NCBI GenBank assembly: GCA_040758255.1 | Contig: JBFLVX010000081.1 | Span: 1-10,629, forward strand | Reading direction: 5' to 3' | Origin: JACRPZ01 sp040758255 | GTDB taxonomy: Bacteria; Nitrospirota; Thermodesulfovibrionia; UBA6902 | Length of the DNA: 10,629 nucleotides | Shown here: piece after piece, positions 1 to 5,495 of the stretch | Layout: each line of letters opens with the position of its first letter | Numbering within the stretch: the stretch's first letter is position 1 | Made by a program: the position numbers and the translations under genes | The notes under the pieces: model-generated | The model's database searches: none | What the model was told of the DNA's origin: nothing | Seen by the model: only the letters and a program-made list of their open reading frames with translations

Positions 1-335
1 TCCTCTATGCGTTCACTCGCCTTTTCAGCATCCTGCGATGACACGAGCAGCCGGTATGTATCACCGCAGCATCCTTTTTTGCATTCGGCATCTGAGTTGA
101 CAGCACATGCGATATTGGATTCAACAAGGACGCTGTAAAGTTCATCCATCCATGCTAAACTGCCTTTCCTGACAACAACCACATTCTCCGGAGCCTTGTC
201 CATGCTCCGCTTCTTTTCCTCCTGAATCTTTTTGTTTTCCTCATGCGTCAGAAGAACCGAGCCGCAATCCGCGCAATGCTCTATATGCGAAAAATACTCC
301 GTTGAACAATCAGGGCATATTTTTATCCGTGTCAT
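1..335 (-). CDS. Zinc-ribbon protein with DUF2007-like domain (partial, 3' end outside window)
   Basis: The ATG is at 335-333 and the frame stays open to the window edge, giving about 111 visible residues. An AGGAAG Shine-Dalgarno lies about 8 nt upstream. The N-terminus is a zinc ribbon: CPDC near residues 7-10 and CADC near residues 21-24, the spacing of a two-knuckle Zn site. A Lys/Glu-rich linker follows, then a segment (VVVVRKGSLAWMDELYSVL, later ending in RLLVSSQDAEKASE) that resembles the small DUF2007-type alpha/beta domain. That domain contains a further Cys group, ECKKGCC. The gene starts 24 nt after the CopD-like gene stops, so it is probably the last visible member of the ArsR-led operon. 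The cysteine richness matches the metal theme of that operon. Function is unknown; the domain call is by pattern only. Confidence 0.72.
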   Translation of the reverse strand, partial: MTRIKICPDCSTEYFSHIEHCADCGSVLLTHEENKKIQEEKKRSMDKAPENVVVVRKGSLAWMDELYSVLVESNIACAVNSDAECKKGCCGDTYRLLVSSQDAEKASERIE

Positions 336-359
336 TGATTCTTCCTATTCCGGTTGTTG

Positions 360-809
360 TCATCTGTAAAGCGCGGAGGTAAGTCCACTAAAAAATAACA
401 CCGCCATCCCCAAACAAAAATTCACTTTGATCAAATTTAGAGATAATTTCTGTAAAAATATTTTTTGGGAAACAGCCTCCGCTCTTCCAATCTTGGGAGC
501 TAATACCAAGCCTCTATAAAAATGCACGGCAACCATTCCTGATACCAAAGCATGCTTTATAATTAAAACCCATGTCCATTTGTTGGAACTTGTTAATGCA
601 ATCCCCGTAACAATCATGAAAATTATACTATAGTTCGCTAAGGGAGTAAATCTTTTTGAAATTTCGCCCATCAGCTTGCCTGCCTCAGCGCCTAAAACCT
701 GTTTGGCTGCCGGCATAGCAATAAAAAGGATAAAAGTAATTCCTCCAATCCATATGACTGTTGCGACAAGATGTAGCCAATAAAAAACCGCTAATATTAA
801 CTCTCTCAT
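360..809 (-). CDS. CopD-like small integral membrane protein
   Basis: The protein has 149 residues and four predicted membrane helices (about 4-33, 57-74, 79-103 and 124-146). Helix 1 carries the pattern HLVATVIWIGG, with His13 and Trp20. Helix 3 carries His86 and His96. Conserved membrane His/Trp residues of this sort are typical of the CopD / copper-resistance-D-like superfamily, a group of small inner-membrane proteins linked to copper import or haem/copper handling. A strong GGAGGAG Shine-Dalgarno sits just before the ATG. The gene follows the Cys-rich 39-residue peptide across a long hairpin and precedes the zinc-ribbon gene by 24 nt, so it is probably part of the ArsR-controlled transcript. 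The substrate cannot be told from sequence; copper is a guess from the family. Confidence 0.78.
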   Translation of the reverse strand: MRELILAVFYWLHLVATVIWIGGITFILFIAMPAAKQVLGAEAGKLMGEISKRFTPLANYSIIFMIVTGIALTSSNKWTWVLIIKHALVSGMVAVHFYRGLVLAPKIGRAEAVSQKIFLQKLSLNLIKVNFCLGMAVLFFSGLTSALYR

Positions 810-835
810 TTTCTCCTCCGTGTAATTTTAAAGAA

Positions 836-868
836 TGAGGGTGGATTGATTTTTTCAACCCACCCTCA
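836..868 (-). terminator. Strong intercistronic hairpin, possibly a leaky terminator or mRNA stabiliser
   Basis: The arms 836-849 and 855-868 pair over 14 bp with one mismatch on the plus strand (A845 against C859). That position becomes a G-U wobble in minus-strand RNA, so the stem is continuous only for minus-strand transcripts. The loop is five A in that RNA. The bases that follow (ATTCTTTAAAATT) are only partly U-rich, so termination is probably incomplete. The hairpin lies between the small-peptide stop and the CopD-like gene. Confidence 0.6.
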
Positions 869-880
869 CAAACGCATTGA

Positions 881-1000
881 TCATTTTTTCTTAGTGAACG
901 TAATACAACCGCAGCCGCAGGAACTCTTTGACTCACTCTTCACTTCGGACTTCTTTTCTTTGGGCTGTTCCTTTGTCTCTTTTTTGATGTCTCTTGTCAA
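881..1000 (-). CDS. 39-residue Lys/Glu-rich peptide with C-terminal CGCGC cluster (TTG start)
   Basis: This small ORF starts with TTG at 1000-998 and ends with TGA at 883-881. Residues 1-27 are almost wholly Lys, Glu, Ser, Thr and Gln. Residues 26-36 read SSCGCGCITFT, with Cys28, Cys30 and Cys32 alternating with Gly, then three Lys. The start is fixed by the 14-base Shine-Dalgarno at 1005-1018, with 8 nt between GGAGG and TTG. The gene lies 68 nt after arsR and before the CopD-like gene, and the CxCxC cluster echoes the one in the ArsR protein. An unstructured highly charged tail plus three thiols suggests a metal-binding peptide or small metal chaperone; that role is inference. I do not recognise a named family. 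The UGA stop is taken as a true stop because another in-frame UGA follows four codons later. Confidence 0.72.
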   Translation of the reverse strand: MTRDIKKETKEQPKEKKSEVKSESKSSCGCGCITFTKKK

Positions 1001-1004
1001 TGTT

Positions 1005-1018
1005 ATCACCTCCTTTCT
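1005..1018 (-). promoter_or_regulatory. Maximal-length Shine-Dalgarno of the small Cys peptide
   Basis: The minus strand reads AGAAAGGAGGTGAT. This is complementary over 14 bases to the canonical bacterial 16S rRNA 3' tail (ATCACCTCCTTTCT). It decides the TTG start at 1000 and predicts very high translation of a tiny gene. Confidence 0.8.
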
Positions 1019-1068
1019 GATTAAGTTTATGTTCATTAACTTATATGATTAAGCAAAAAAAATATCCG

Positions 1069-1395
1069 CTATTTTGGCTTGGCAATTCCTTTACGCATTT
1101 GTTTTATATTCAAATGCCCGCCTAAACAGCCACAAGTACAAATACGATTAAGTCTTTCCCTGCATTTTTCGAGGATGTCTCGATTTAGCGAATAATAAAT
1201 CCAATAACCCTTCCTCTCATCCTTCACAAGTCCCGCGCTTTTAAGAACTCTCAAATGCTGAGATACCGCTGACTGTGTTATTCCCAATGCATCAGCTATC
1301 GCATTGACGCTCATGGGCTCTTTTTTTAGTAATTCAATAATTTCGATTCGTTTATCAACTGAGAGCAGTTTAAATAGTTCCGCAGATTCTTTCAT
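1069..1395 (-). CDS. ArsR/SmtB-family metal(loid)-sensing repressor
   Basis: This winged-helix transcriptional repressor has 108 residues from the chosen start. The helix-turn-helix core is clear: ALGITQSAVSQHLRVLKSAGLV, split as the usual recognition helix (SAVSQHLRVL), followed by the wing (DERKGYWIYYSL). The classical alpha-3 ELCVCDL sensor motif is absent. Instead there is a C-terminal thiol set (Cys78, Cys86, Cys88 and Cys90 in this numbering, CTCGC), so the sensor site is probably C-terminal, as in some As/Cd/Pb sensors of the family. Two ATGs lie 6 nt apart (1401 and 1395). AGGAAG is better spaced for the second, so 1395 is chosen; 1401 adds Met-His. A promoter and operator lie directly upstream, which implies autoregulation together with the peptide, CopD-like and zinc-ribbon genes. 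The inducer is not determinable from sequence. Confidence 0.9.
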   Translation of the reverse strand: MKESAELFKLLSVDKRIEIIELLKKEPMSVNAIADALGITQSAVSQHLRVLKSAGLVKDERKGYWIYYSLNRDILEKCRERLNRICTCGCLGGHLNIKQMRKGIAKPK

Positions 1396-1417
1396 GTGCA
1401 TTCTTCCTGTTTAAGTG

Positions 1418-1435
1418 TATTAGCATAGACTAATA
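1418..1435. promoter_or_regulatory. Candidate ArsR operator, TATTAG-N6-CTAATA
   Basis: This is a perfect 6+6 inverted repeat with a 6-bp spacer. It overlaps the -10 box and the expected transcription start of the arsR promoter. The position is ideal for repression by the ArsR protein encoded about 20 bp downstream. Confidence 0.65.
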
Positions 1436-1461
1436 TTAACTCTGCGAATTTTTATTGTCAA
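1433..1461 (-). promoter_or_regulatory. Sigma70-type promoter of the arsR operon
   Basis: On the minus strand a perfect TTGACA (-35, 1461-1456) is followed after 17 bp by TAATAT (-10, 1438-1433). The expected start is near 1426, about 30 nt before the arsR ATG. Confidence 0.65.
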
Positions 1462-1465
1462 GTTT

Positions 1466-1471
1466 TATAAT
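1466..1471 (+). promoter_or_regulatory. Possible divergent -10 box (TATAAT) for the 1518 gene
   Basis: A perfect TATAAT lies 46 nt upstream of the plus-strand gene, back to back with the arsR promoter. The matching -35 position (about 1442-1448) is poor, so this is a weak call. Confidence 0.3.
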
Positions 1472-1517
1472 GGGGCCGGTCCATTCTTTCGCTCCTTTCG
1501 GTTAAATAAATTATACT

Positions 1518-2078
1518 ATGCATATGAACAGAAACCTCAAAATATTTTTAGCCGGCGGAATTCCTTTTGGCCTATTCACGGCAGTATTGTTTTCATATCT
1601 CTACGGGATGAAGCTTGGTCTTTCAAGCGGGCTCGTTTCCGGTCTGATCTTCGGTTTTATTGTATTTATCATATTGGGCTTTCTTCACAGCCGCGCCGTG
1701 GAAAAAATCGCAGGTGATATATCCGAAGAGTCAATGGGGACATGTCAGGTCCGAAATATGGAACTGCCCCTTCCCTATGACAAGACCTTTGACCTCTGCA
1801 TTCAATCTCTGAGCCTTATCAGCAGATGCAGGGTTAAGAAGGAAGACCGCTCTCAGGGCAAGATCATGGCAAGATCATCCGTTAACTGGAAGACATGGGG
1901 AGACACGATCTCTTTTGGCATAACCGGTATAAGCGATGAAAAGACCGCTGTAAAGGTATCAAGCAAACCGACCGCAAGGTCAACAATCGTAGATTACGGC
2001 AAAAACCTTGAGAATGTGAAAACAATAATTTCTTTTTTAGGAAAATCGAAGTTTGGGTGTAATGGAGAAGGGTCATAG
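1518..2078 (+). CDS. Hypothetical membrane-anchored protein (two TM helices plus a C-terminal domain)
   Basis: The protein has 186 residues. Two N-terminal hydrophobic helices (about 8-27 and 35-57) are Gly/Phe-rich and joined by a short turn. A soluble domain of about 115 residues follows, with PLPYDKTFDLCIQSL near its start, then alternating strand-like segments (GKIMARSSVNWKTWGD, ISFGITGI, KTAVKVSSKP) and a terminal helix (YGKNLENVKTIISFL). This layout resembles uncharacterised bacterial proteins with a ligand-binding-like beta domain on a membrane anchor; I know no function. No convincing Shine-Dalgarno precedes ATG 1518 or the second ATG at 1524, so the exact start is uncertain. It is divergent from arsR and its stop overlaps the stop of the convergent TfoX-like gene by a few bases. 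Confidence 0.72.
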   Translation: MHMNRNLKIFLAGGIPFGLFTAVLFSYLYGMKLGLSSGLVSGLIFGFIVFIILGFLHSRAVEKIAGDISEESMGTCQVRNMELPLPYDKTFDLCIQSLSLISRCRVKKEDRSQGKIMARSSVNWKTWGDTISFGITGISDEKTAVKVSSKPTARSTIVDYGKNLENVKTIISFLGKSKFGCNGEGS

Positions 2079-2456
2079 CTTCTTTGATTTCCTCTTAACC
2101 CGTTCCTTTGGTTCAACCCCGAATCTTTGGTCATTAATTCTGATTGCCTCAACAATATCAGAAGCCACACTCTCAAAGTCCTCATATGTCTCAGGAAGAT
2201 AAAGCCATTTCTTCAGGACAGGGTGCTGCACCACTCCTTTAAAATCCTTTCTTATTGAATCATGAAACTCTTTCTCAGTCGGAATCAGCAAACCATTCCA
2301 GGGTTTTCCCTTGGAGGCAAGAACCAACTTCAAACAACCATGAAGATAACAGGCTTGGCATCCGAACATGGGCTTTTCAAGATAGCTTGGTTCATCCATG
2401 AGAGGTTCAACGACCCATTGGAGAGGATTATCCTTCCTTTTCGTCTTTTTCGATAT
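2073..2456 (-). CDS. TfoX N-domain-like small protein, apparent ATA start
   Basis: From the first ATG (2399) the frame gives 108 residues, but it stays open upstream and reads KRKDNPLQWVVEPL, which looks like the true N-terminus of this conserved small family. A start at ATA 2456-2454 gives 127 residues. The core contains KPMFGCQACYLHG and PWNGLLIPTEKEFHD, similar to TfoX/Sxy N-terminal-domain-like proteins, followed by HPVLKKWLYLPE and a basic tail (KRKSKK). No ATG, GTG or TTG lies in frame at the expected place; ATA 2456 overlaps the TAA stop of the methyltransferase, and GGGGG sits about 9 nt upstream. Either translation starts at ATA by coupling, or an ATG was mutated or misread. The gene follows the methyltransferase in the same direction. 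Function is unknown. Confidence 0.72.
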   Translation of the reverse strand: MSKKTKRKDNPLQWVVEPLMDEPSYLEKPMFGCQACYLHGCLKLVLASKGKPWNGLLIPTEKEFHDSIRKDFKGVVQHPVLKKWLYLPETYEDFESVASDIVEAIRINDQRFGVEPKERVKRKSKKL

Positions 2457-3181
2457 TATCTCTTTCCCCCAAATACTGCAAAAATACCATTCTTAAAATA
2501 GCAATCCACATCCATGAAACCTGCTTCTTCAAGAGCCTTCAATTGATTGCTCAAAGTATCAGGTTTGTTCATGCTTGAGGGGTCTTTATAACGCTTTATA
2601 AGGTCTTCAGGCGTTTCGTCTGTAACATTATAACGGTCCATCATATGACCCAGCCAATCCCTCCAGATAGCAAAATACCAGGACTCTAATTCTTTAGACG
2701 GAGGGAGCATGACATCAATGTTTATAAAATGCCCTTCGGCCTTCAGGTGCGAAAGCATCTTTTTAAACAGCGAAGTTTTTTCCTTCATTTCAAGGTGGTG
2801 AATTGCCATTGAGGAGACACATAGGTCATAACTTCCAAGTTCTATTTCCCCGGCCAATATCTCTTGAAAGGATGCCTTCAGAAAGTTTACATCCTGAAAT
2901 GCTTTTAGCCTTTCTTTTGCCCTCTGCAGCATGCCGTCATTGCCGTCAATCAGAGTTGCAGAAATGGCGCTATCAGCCCTGAATAGTTCTTCAGTAAGCA
3001 CACCATCCCCGCAGCCTATATCCAGGAGCTCGATGTTTTCTCTTCCTGCAAAGAAGTGCTGAAATAGCGAAGAGACATACCAAAACATTTTTCTGCGTTC
3101 AACTATATAGATATCTGCCTTGTCAAGATAGTTTTCAGCGAATTTATTGTCTGCCCATGCTGACTTATTGAAATCACTCAT
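2456..3181 (-). CDS. Class I SAM-dependent methyltransferase
   Basis: The protein has 241 residues. Motif I is LLDIGCGDG (about 52-60), the acidic residue after beta-2 is in LIDGND (about 75-80), and the motif IV region reads SYDLCVSSMAIHHL (about 117-130). These mark a Methyltransf_11/25-type Rossmann domain that uses S-adenosylmethionine. The C-terminal part (SWYFAIWRDW, then ALEEAGFMDVDCYFKNGIFAVFGG) is typical of small-molecule methyltransferases of this class; the substrate is not evident. The longer frame up to 3376 runs through the selenocysteine tRNA and is rejected. The ATG at 3181 begins a natural N-terminus (MSDFNKSAWADNKFAENYL), although it lacks a good Shine-Dalgarno. Only 13 nt separate the tRNA CCA end from the ATG, so the mRNA is probably released by tRNA processing. 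Confidence 0.87.
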   Translation of the reverse strand: MSDFNKSAWADNKFAENYLDKADIYIVERRKMFWYVSSLFQHFFAGRENIELLDIGCGDGVLTEELFRADSAISATLIDGNDGMLQRAKERLKAFQDVNFLKASFQEILAGEIELGSYDLCVSSMAIHHLEMKEKTSLFKKMLSHLKAEGHFINIDVMLPPSKELESWYFAIWRDWLGHMMDRYNVTDETPEDLIKRYKDPSSMNKPDTLSNQLKALEEAGFMDVDCYFKNGIFAVFGGKR

Positions 3182-3194
3182 AATGGAAGAGTAG

Positions 3195-3293
3195 TGGCGG
3201 GAGCGTGTGGGAATCGAACCCACCCTGCCCGGTTTTGGCCAGGCAACACCGGATTTGAAGTCCGGGAGAGACACCAGAACCCTAAACGCTCCC
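3195..3293 (-). tRNA. selC: tRNA-Sec (anticodon UCA)
   Basis: This 99-nt selenocysteine tRNA includes an encoded CCA. The acceptor stem has 8 bp (GGGAGCGT with ACGCTCCC), then discriminator G and CCA at 3197-3195. The T arm is GTGGG-TTCGATT-CCCAC (5 bp), giving the 8+5 bacterial Sec pattern. The anticodon arm is CCGGA-CTTCAAA-TCCGG with UCA at 3258-3256, flanked as in known selC genes. A long variable arm pairs TGCCTGG with CCGGGCA. The tRNA is charged with Ser by SerRS and converted to Sec by SelA, whose gene is at the right end of the window, and is delivered by SelB, encoded at 5496-7388. Confidence 0.97.
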
Positions 3294-3337
3294 AACGTAA
3301 ATCTAAAGGTTTTTTCAGTTGCTGAACAAATGGTGAC

Positions 3338-3366
3338 AGTGCTTATTGTAGCAAAATTCAAGCACT
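3338..3366. repeat. Inverted repeat bracketing the selC -10 box
   Basis: AGTGCTT (3338-3344) and AAGCACT (3360-3366) form 7-bp perfect arms around a 15-bp spacer that contains the candidate -10 TACAAT. It could be an operator or a hairpin in a longer transcript from upstream genes. Confidence 0.4.
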
Positions 3367-3373
3367 TATCCAA
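3345..3373 (-). promoter_or_regulatory. Candidate selC promoter
   Basis: On the minus strand TTGGAT (3373-3368), a 17-bp spacer and TACAAT (3350-3345) would start transcription near 3338, about 45 nt before the tRNA 5' end. The -10 is good (5/6) and the -35 is weak (3/6). It would also serve the methyltransferase and the TfoX-like gene. Confidence 0.4.
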
Positions 3374-3384
3374 CAACGCCTAAT

Positions 3385-3400
3385 TGAAGCTCAGGCTTCA
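3385..3400 (-). terminator. Small hairpin at the end of the outer-membrane protein gene
   Basis: TGAAGC-CTGA-GCTTCA is a perfect 6-bp stem that includes the stop codon. There is no U-run after it, so it is at most a weak terminator or an RNA-stabilising stem. Confidence 0.3.
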
Positions 3401-4366
3401 TAAATTGTGTTTGTATGTAAAATTCAGGATAAAATCAGGCGCGCCTGATGTATTTATGTCTTCTGTCAGGGAAAGGTCAAAGCTCCTTTTTCCTGTTCTG
3501 TATCTGCCCCCGATCACAAAGAGATAGGCGTCCCTGTCAATAGCTAATAAATCTGTTTCAGAATAAATTGGCGACTGCCCCTGAAGATGTACGAGAAAGC
3601 TCACCCCTTTTCCAACATAAGCCTCAACCCCTGCGCCGCCATAAACAAAATTATTCAGATCCACTTTTTCGTATCCTCTCACATCGCCGGGAAATACAAC
3701 GCCGAGGTTTGCGTATGTCATGATGTTGTCTGTGATCTTCTTATCGAGAAGCAGAGCTATTCCGGCATCCATGCTGCCATTGCCATAACCCTCCTTTGCA
3801 TTTCCAACCGGCAGTTCAACATCTCCTTTGACGCTCAAACCAAAGCCTTCGGATGTGATCAGAGGTTTTTTAACGGCAAGCCTGATATCGCCCAATCTTA
3901 TACCGCTTCTGCCTTTTATAATCAAATTACCGTCTCTCCTGACCTCATAGAGAAACTCATTCTCCGGCCTTGCGCTTCTGCCGTAATCAGGAAACCCGAA
4001 GGTGCTGTGATAATCTGCGAGAAGCCCATCCATAAAACCGCCGCCGATAATAAGCAGAGGGACATCCATATCAAATTCAGCAATATCTTTAATGATCCTC
4101 TTGTATCTGAAATTCAGCGCGGTGATCTCCATGTCGAGAAAAATGTCCCATTGCCCGGAAGACTGGACAGTATATGTGCTTGAATGTGAAAGGCTGTATG
4201 AGATGGAGCTCTCCATCCCTGCCTTTTCCAGATAAGGCTGATCCGCGTGAAGGAATATTGGAAAGAGATTATTTACCTGCAGAGGGCCTTCAAAGGAGAA
4301 TGCAGATGAAGATAAGAACGTTATAACGGAGATGATTATTAAAAATATTTTCGGGATTCTCTTCAT
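3398..4366 (-). CDS. DUF3187-like outer-membrane beta-barrel protein
   Basis: The protein has 322 residues. A signal peptide is evident: basic start (MKRIPK), hydrophobic core (IFLIIISVITFLSSSAF) and a likely cleavage just before FEGPLQ. The mature protein begins EGPLQVNNLFPIFLH and continues in alternating amphipathic strands with many Gly turns, ending in an aromatic strand (DFILNFTYKHNL), as in outer-membrane barrels. The order of segments resembles the DUF3187 family of unknown function, in which the N-terminal PLxVxNxxPxF pattern is typical. The start lies 4 nt after the corA stop, and no strong Shine-Dalgarno is seen, so translation is probably coupled to corA. The role is unknown; a link to CorA-mediated ion uptake is only suggested by the pairing. 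Confidence 0.8.
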   Translation of the reverse strand: MKRIPKIFLIIISVITFLSSSAFSFEGPLQVNNLFPIFLHADQPYLEKAGMESSISYSLSHSSTYTVQSSGQWDIFLDMEITALNFRYKRIIKDIAEFDMDVPLLIIGGGFMDGLLADYHSTFGFPDYGRSARPENEFLYEVRRDGNLIIKGRSGIRLGDIRLAVKKPLITSEGFGLSVKGDVELPVGNAKEGYGNGSMDAGIALLLDKKITDNIMTYANLGVVFPGDVRGYEKVDLNNFVYGGAGVEAYVGKGVSFLVHLQGQSPIYSETDLLAIDRDAYLFVIGGRYRTGKRSFDLSLTEDINTSGAPDFILNFTYKHNL

Positions 4367-4370
4367 TGCA

Positions 4371-5450
4371 TTAAAACCACTTCTTCCTTCTGAAATACAG
4401 CAGCAGCGCCGCAGCCGTAGCGACCATCAGGCCCAAAGCAAAAGGGTAGCCGAAATACCAATTGAGCTCAGGCATATTGAACGGGCTTTTCCCGGTATTG
4501 AAATTCATCCCGTACAGCCCGGCAATAAATGTAAGGGGGATGAATATAGAGGCGAATATAGTGAGTACCTTCATGACCTCGTTCATCCTGTTGCTCACGC
4601 TTGAGAGGTAAATATCGAGCATCCCGGAGATCATATCCCTGTATGTCTCAACACCGTCAATGACCTGAATGGTATGGTCATAAAGATCTCTCAGGTATAT
4701 CCGTGTGTTTTTGCTGATCATTTCGGTCTCGTCATGTTCAAGCCTGTTGATTATCTCACGCAGGGGCCATACTGATTTACGAAGTGAAATGATCTCTCTC
4801 TTAAGCGTATGGATATGCTGCAAGGTCTCGGTTGCGGGTTTCACCAGCAGCAGTTCTTCCACCTCCTCAATTTCATCTCCGATCTTTTCAAGAATGCCAA
4901 AATACTCATCTACTACAGCGTCCAGCAGCGCGTACGCCAGAAAATCCGCCCCTGACTTTCTTATCAGTCCTTTATTATTTTTGAGCCTGTTCCTGACAGG
5001 ATCAAAGACATCGCCGCCCCTTTCCTGAAACGTGATGACGGTATTGCCGCAAAGAATAAGGCTTACCTGTTCCATGATCAGCCTCTTTGTCTGAACATCA
5101 TATGAGATCATCTTGATGACAAAGAAGATATATTTGTCGAAAAGCTCGACCTTCGGACGCTGCTCCGTATTCAGAATATCTTCCATGGTAAGGGGGTGAA
5201 GCCCGTAGCATGAGGACATCTCCTCAATCGCGGATACCTCATGCAGTCCTTCTATGTTCAGCCATGTGACTGAGGGTTTATCCTTGTACGGCAGGCATTC
5301 CCGCAGCACATCCAGTTCCCGCATTTCATATACTGTATCATCATATTCAATATGCGTAATAAGCATCTTCTCAGTCTTTTGTTCTCCAATGTGAACAAGA
5401 GTTCCCGGAGCAAGCCCTGACTTATGAGATCTCCTTTTTGCTGTCTTCAT
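4371..5450 (-). CDS. corA: CorA-family magnesium/cobalt transporter
   Basis: The protein has 359 residues, a normal CorA length. A long cytoplasmic alpha/beta domain is followed by two C-terminal membrane helices (about 293-313 and 333-352). The signature YGMNF, holding the Gly-Met-Asn selectivity motif, is at about 313-317 between them, and the protein ends in a basic RRKKWF tail. CorA channels act as inner-membrane pentamers that import Mg2+ (also Co2+ or Ni2+). The N-terminus (GLAPGTLVHIGEQKTEK) is typical of the longer CorA type. AGGA lies 8 nt before the ATG. The gene is 45 nt after selB and 4 nt before the DUF3187-like gene, all in one direction, so a selB-corA-DUF3187 transcript is likely. 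No leader riboswitch is apparent in the 45-nt gap. Confidence 0.95.
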   Translation of the reverse strand: MKTAKRRSHKSGLAPGTLVHIGEQKTEKMLITHIEYDDTVYEMRELDVLRECLPYKDKPSVTWLNIEGLHEVSAIEEMSSCYGLHPLTMEDILNTEQRPKVELFDKYIFFVIKMISYDVQTKRLIMEQVSLILCGNTVITFQERGGDVFDPVRNRLKNNKGLIRKSGADFLAYALLDAVVDEYFGILEKIGDEIEEVEELLLVKPATETLQHIHTLKREIISLRKSVWPLREIINRLEHDETEMISKNTRIYLRDLYDHTIQVIDGVETYRDMISGMLDIYLSSVSNRMNEVMKVLTIFASIFIPLTFIAGLYGMNFNTGKSPFNMPELNWYFGYPFALGLMVATAAALLLYFRRKKWF

Positions 5451-5495
5451 AACTGGTTCCTTTCCTCTAAAATTACTATGAATTATATCTGATGC

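Noticed and set aside
836..883. UGA of the small Cys peptide followed by a hairpin, as in a bacterial SECIS with Sec insertion
   Set aside because: A second in-frame UGA follows after four codons, the loop is plain AAAAA without the usual loop bases, and the peptide is complete before the first UGA.
1005..1018. Fragment of a 16S rRNA gene (on the plus strand the bases equal the 16S tail)
   Set aside because: The match stops at 14 bases with no further rRNA sequence on either side, and it sits at the right distance before a start codon.
1045..1071. Terminator after arsR (AAAATA-gcgga-TATTTT plus a T-run)
   Set aside because: The stem is 6 bp of A-T pairs only, too weak, and the small peptide downstream needs the same transcript.
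3182..3376. Longer methyltransferase frame starting at 3376
   Set aside because: The extra 65 residues are a translation of the selenocysteine tRNA and its leader; the natural N-terminus starts at 3181.
3587..4183. 198-codon plus-strand open frame
   Set aside because: It lies wholly opposite the outer-membrane protein gene, which has a signal peptide and a consistent barrel pattern; the plus-strand frame shows no domain.
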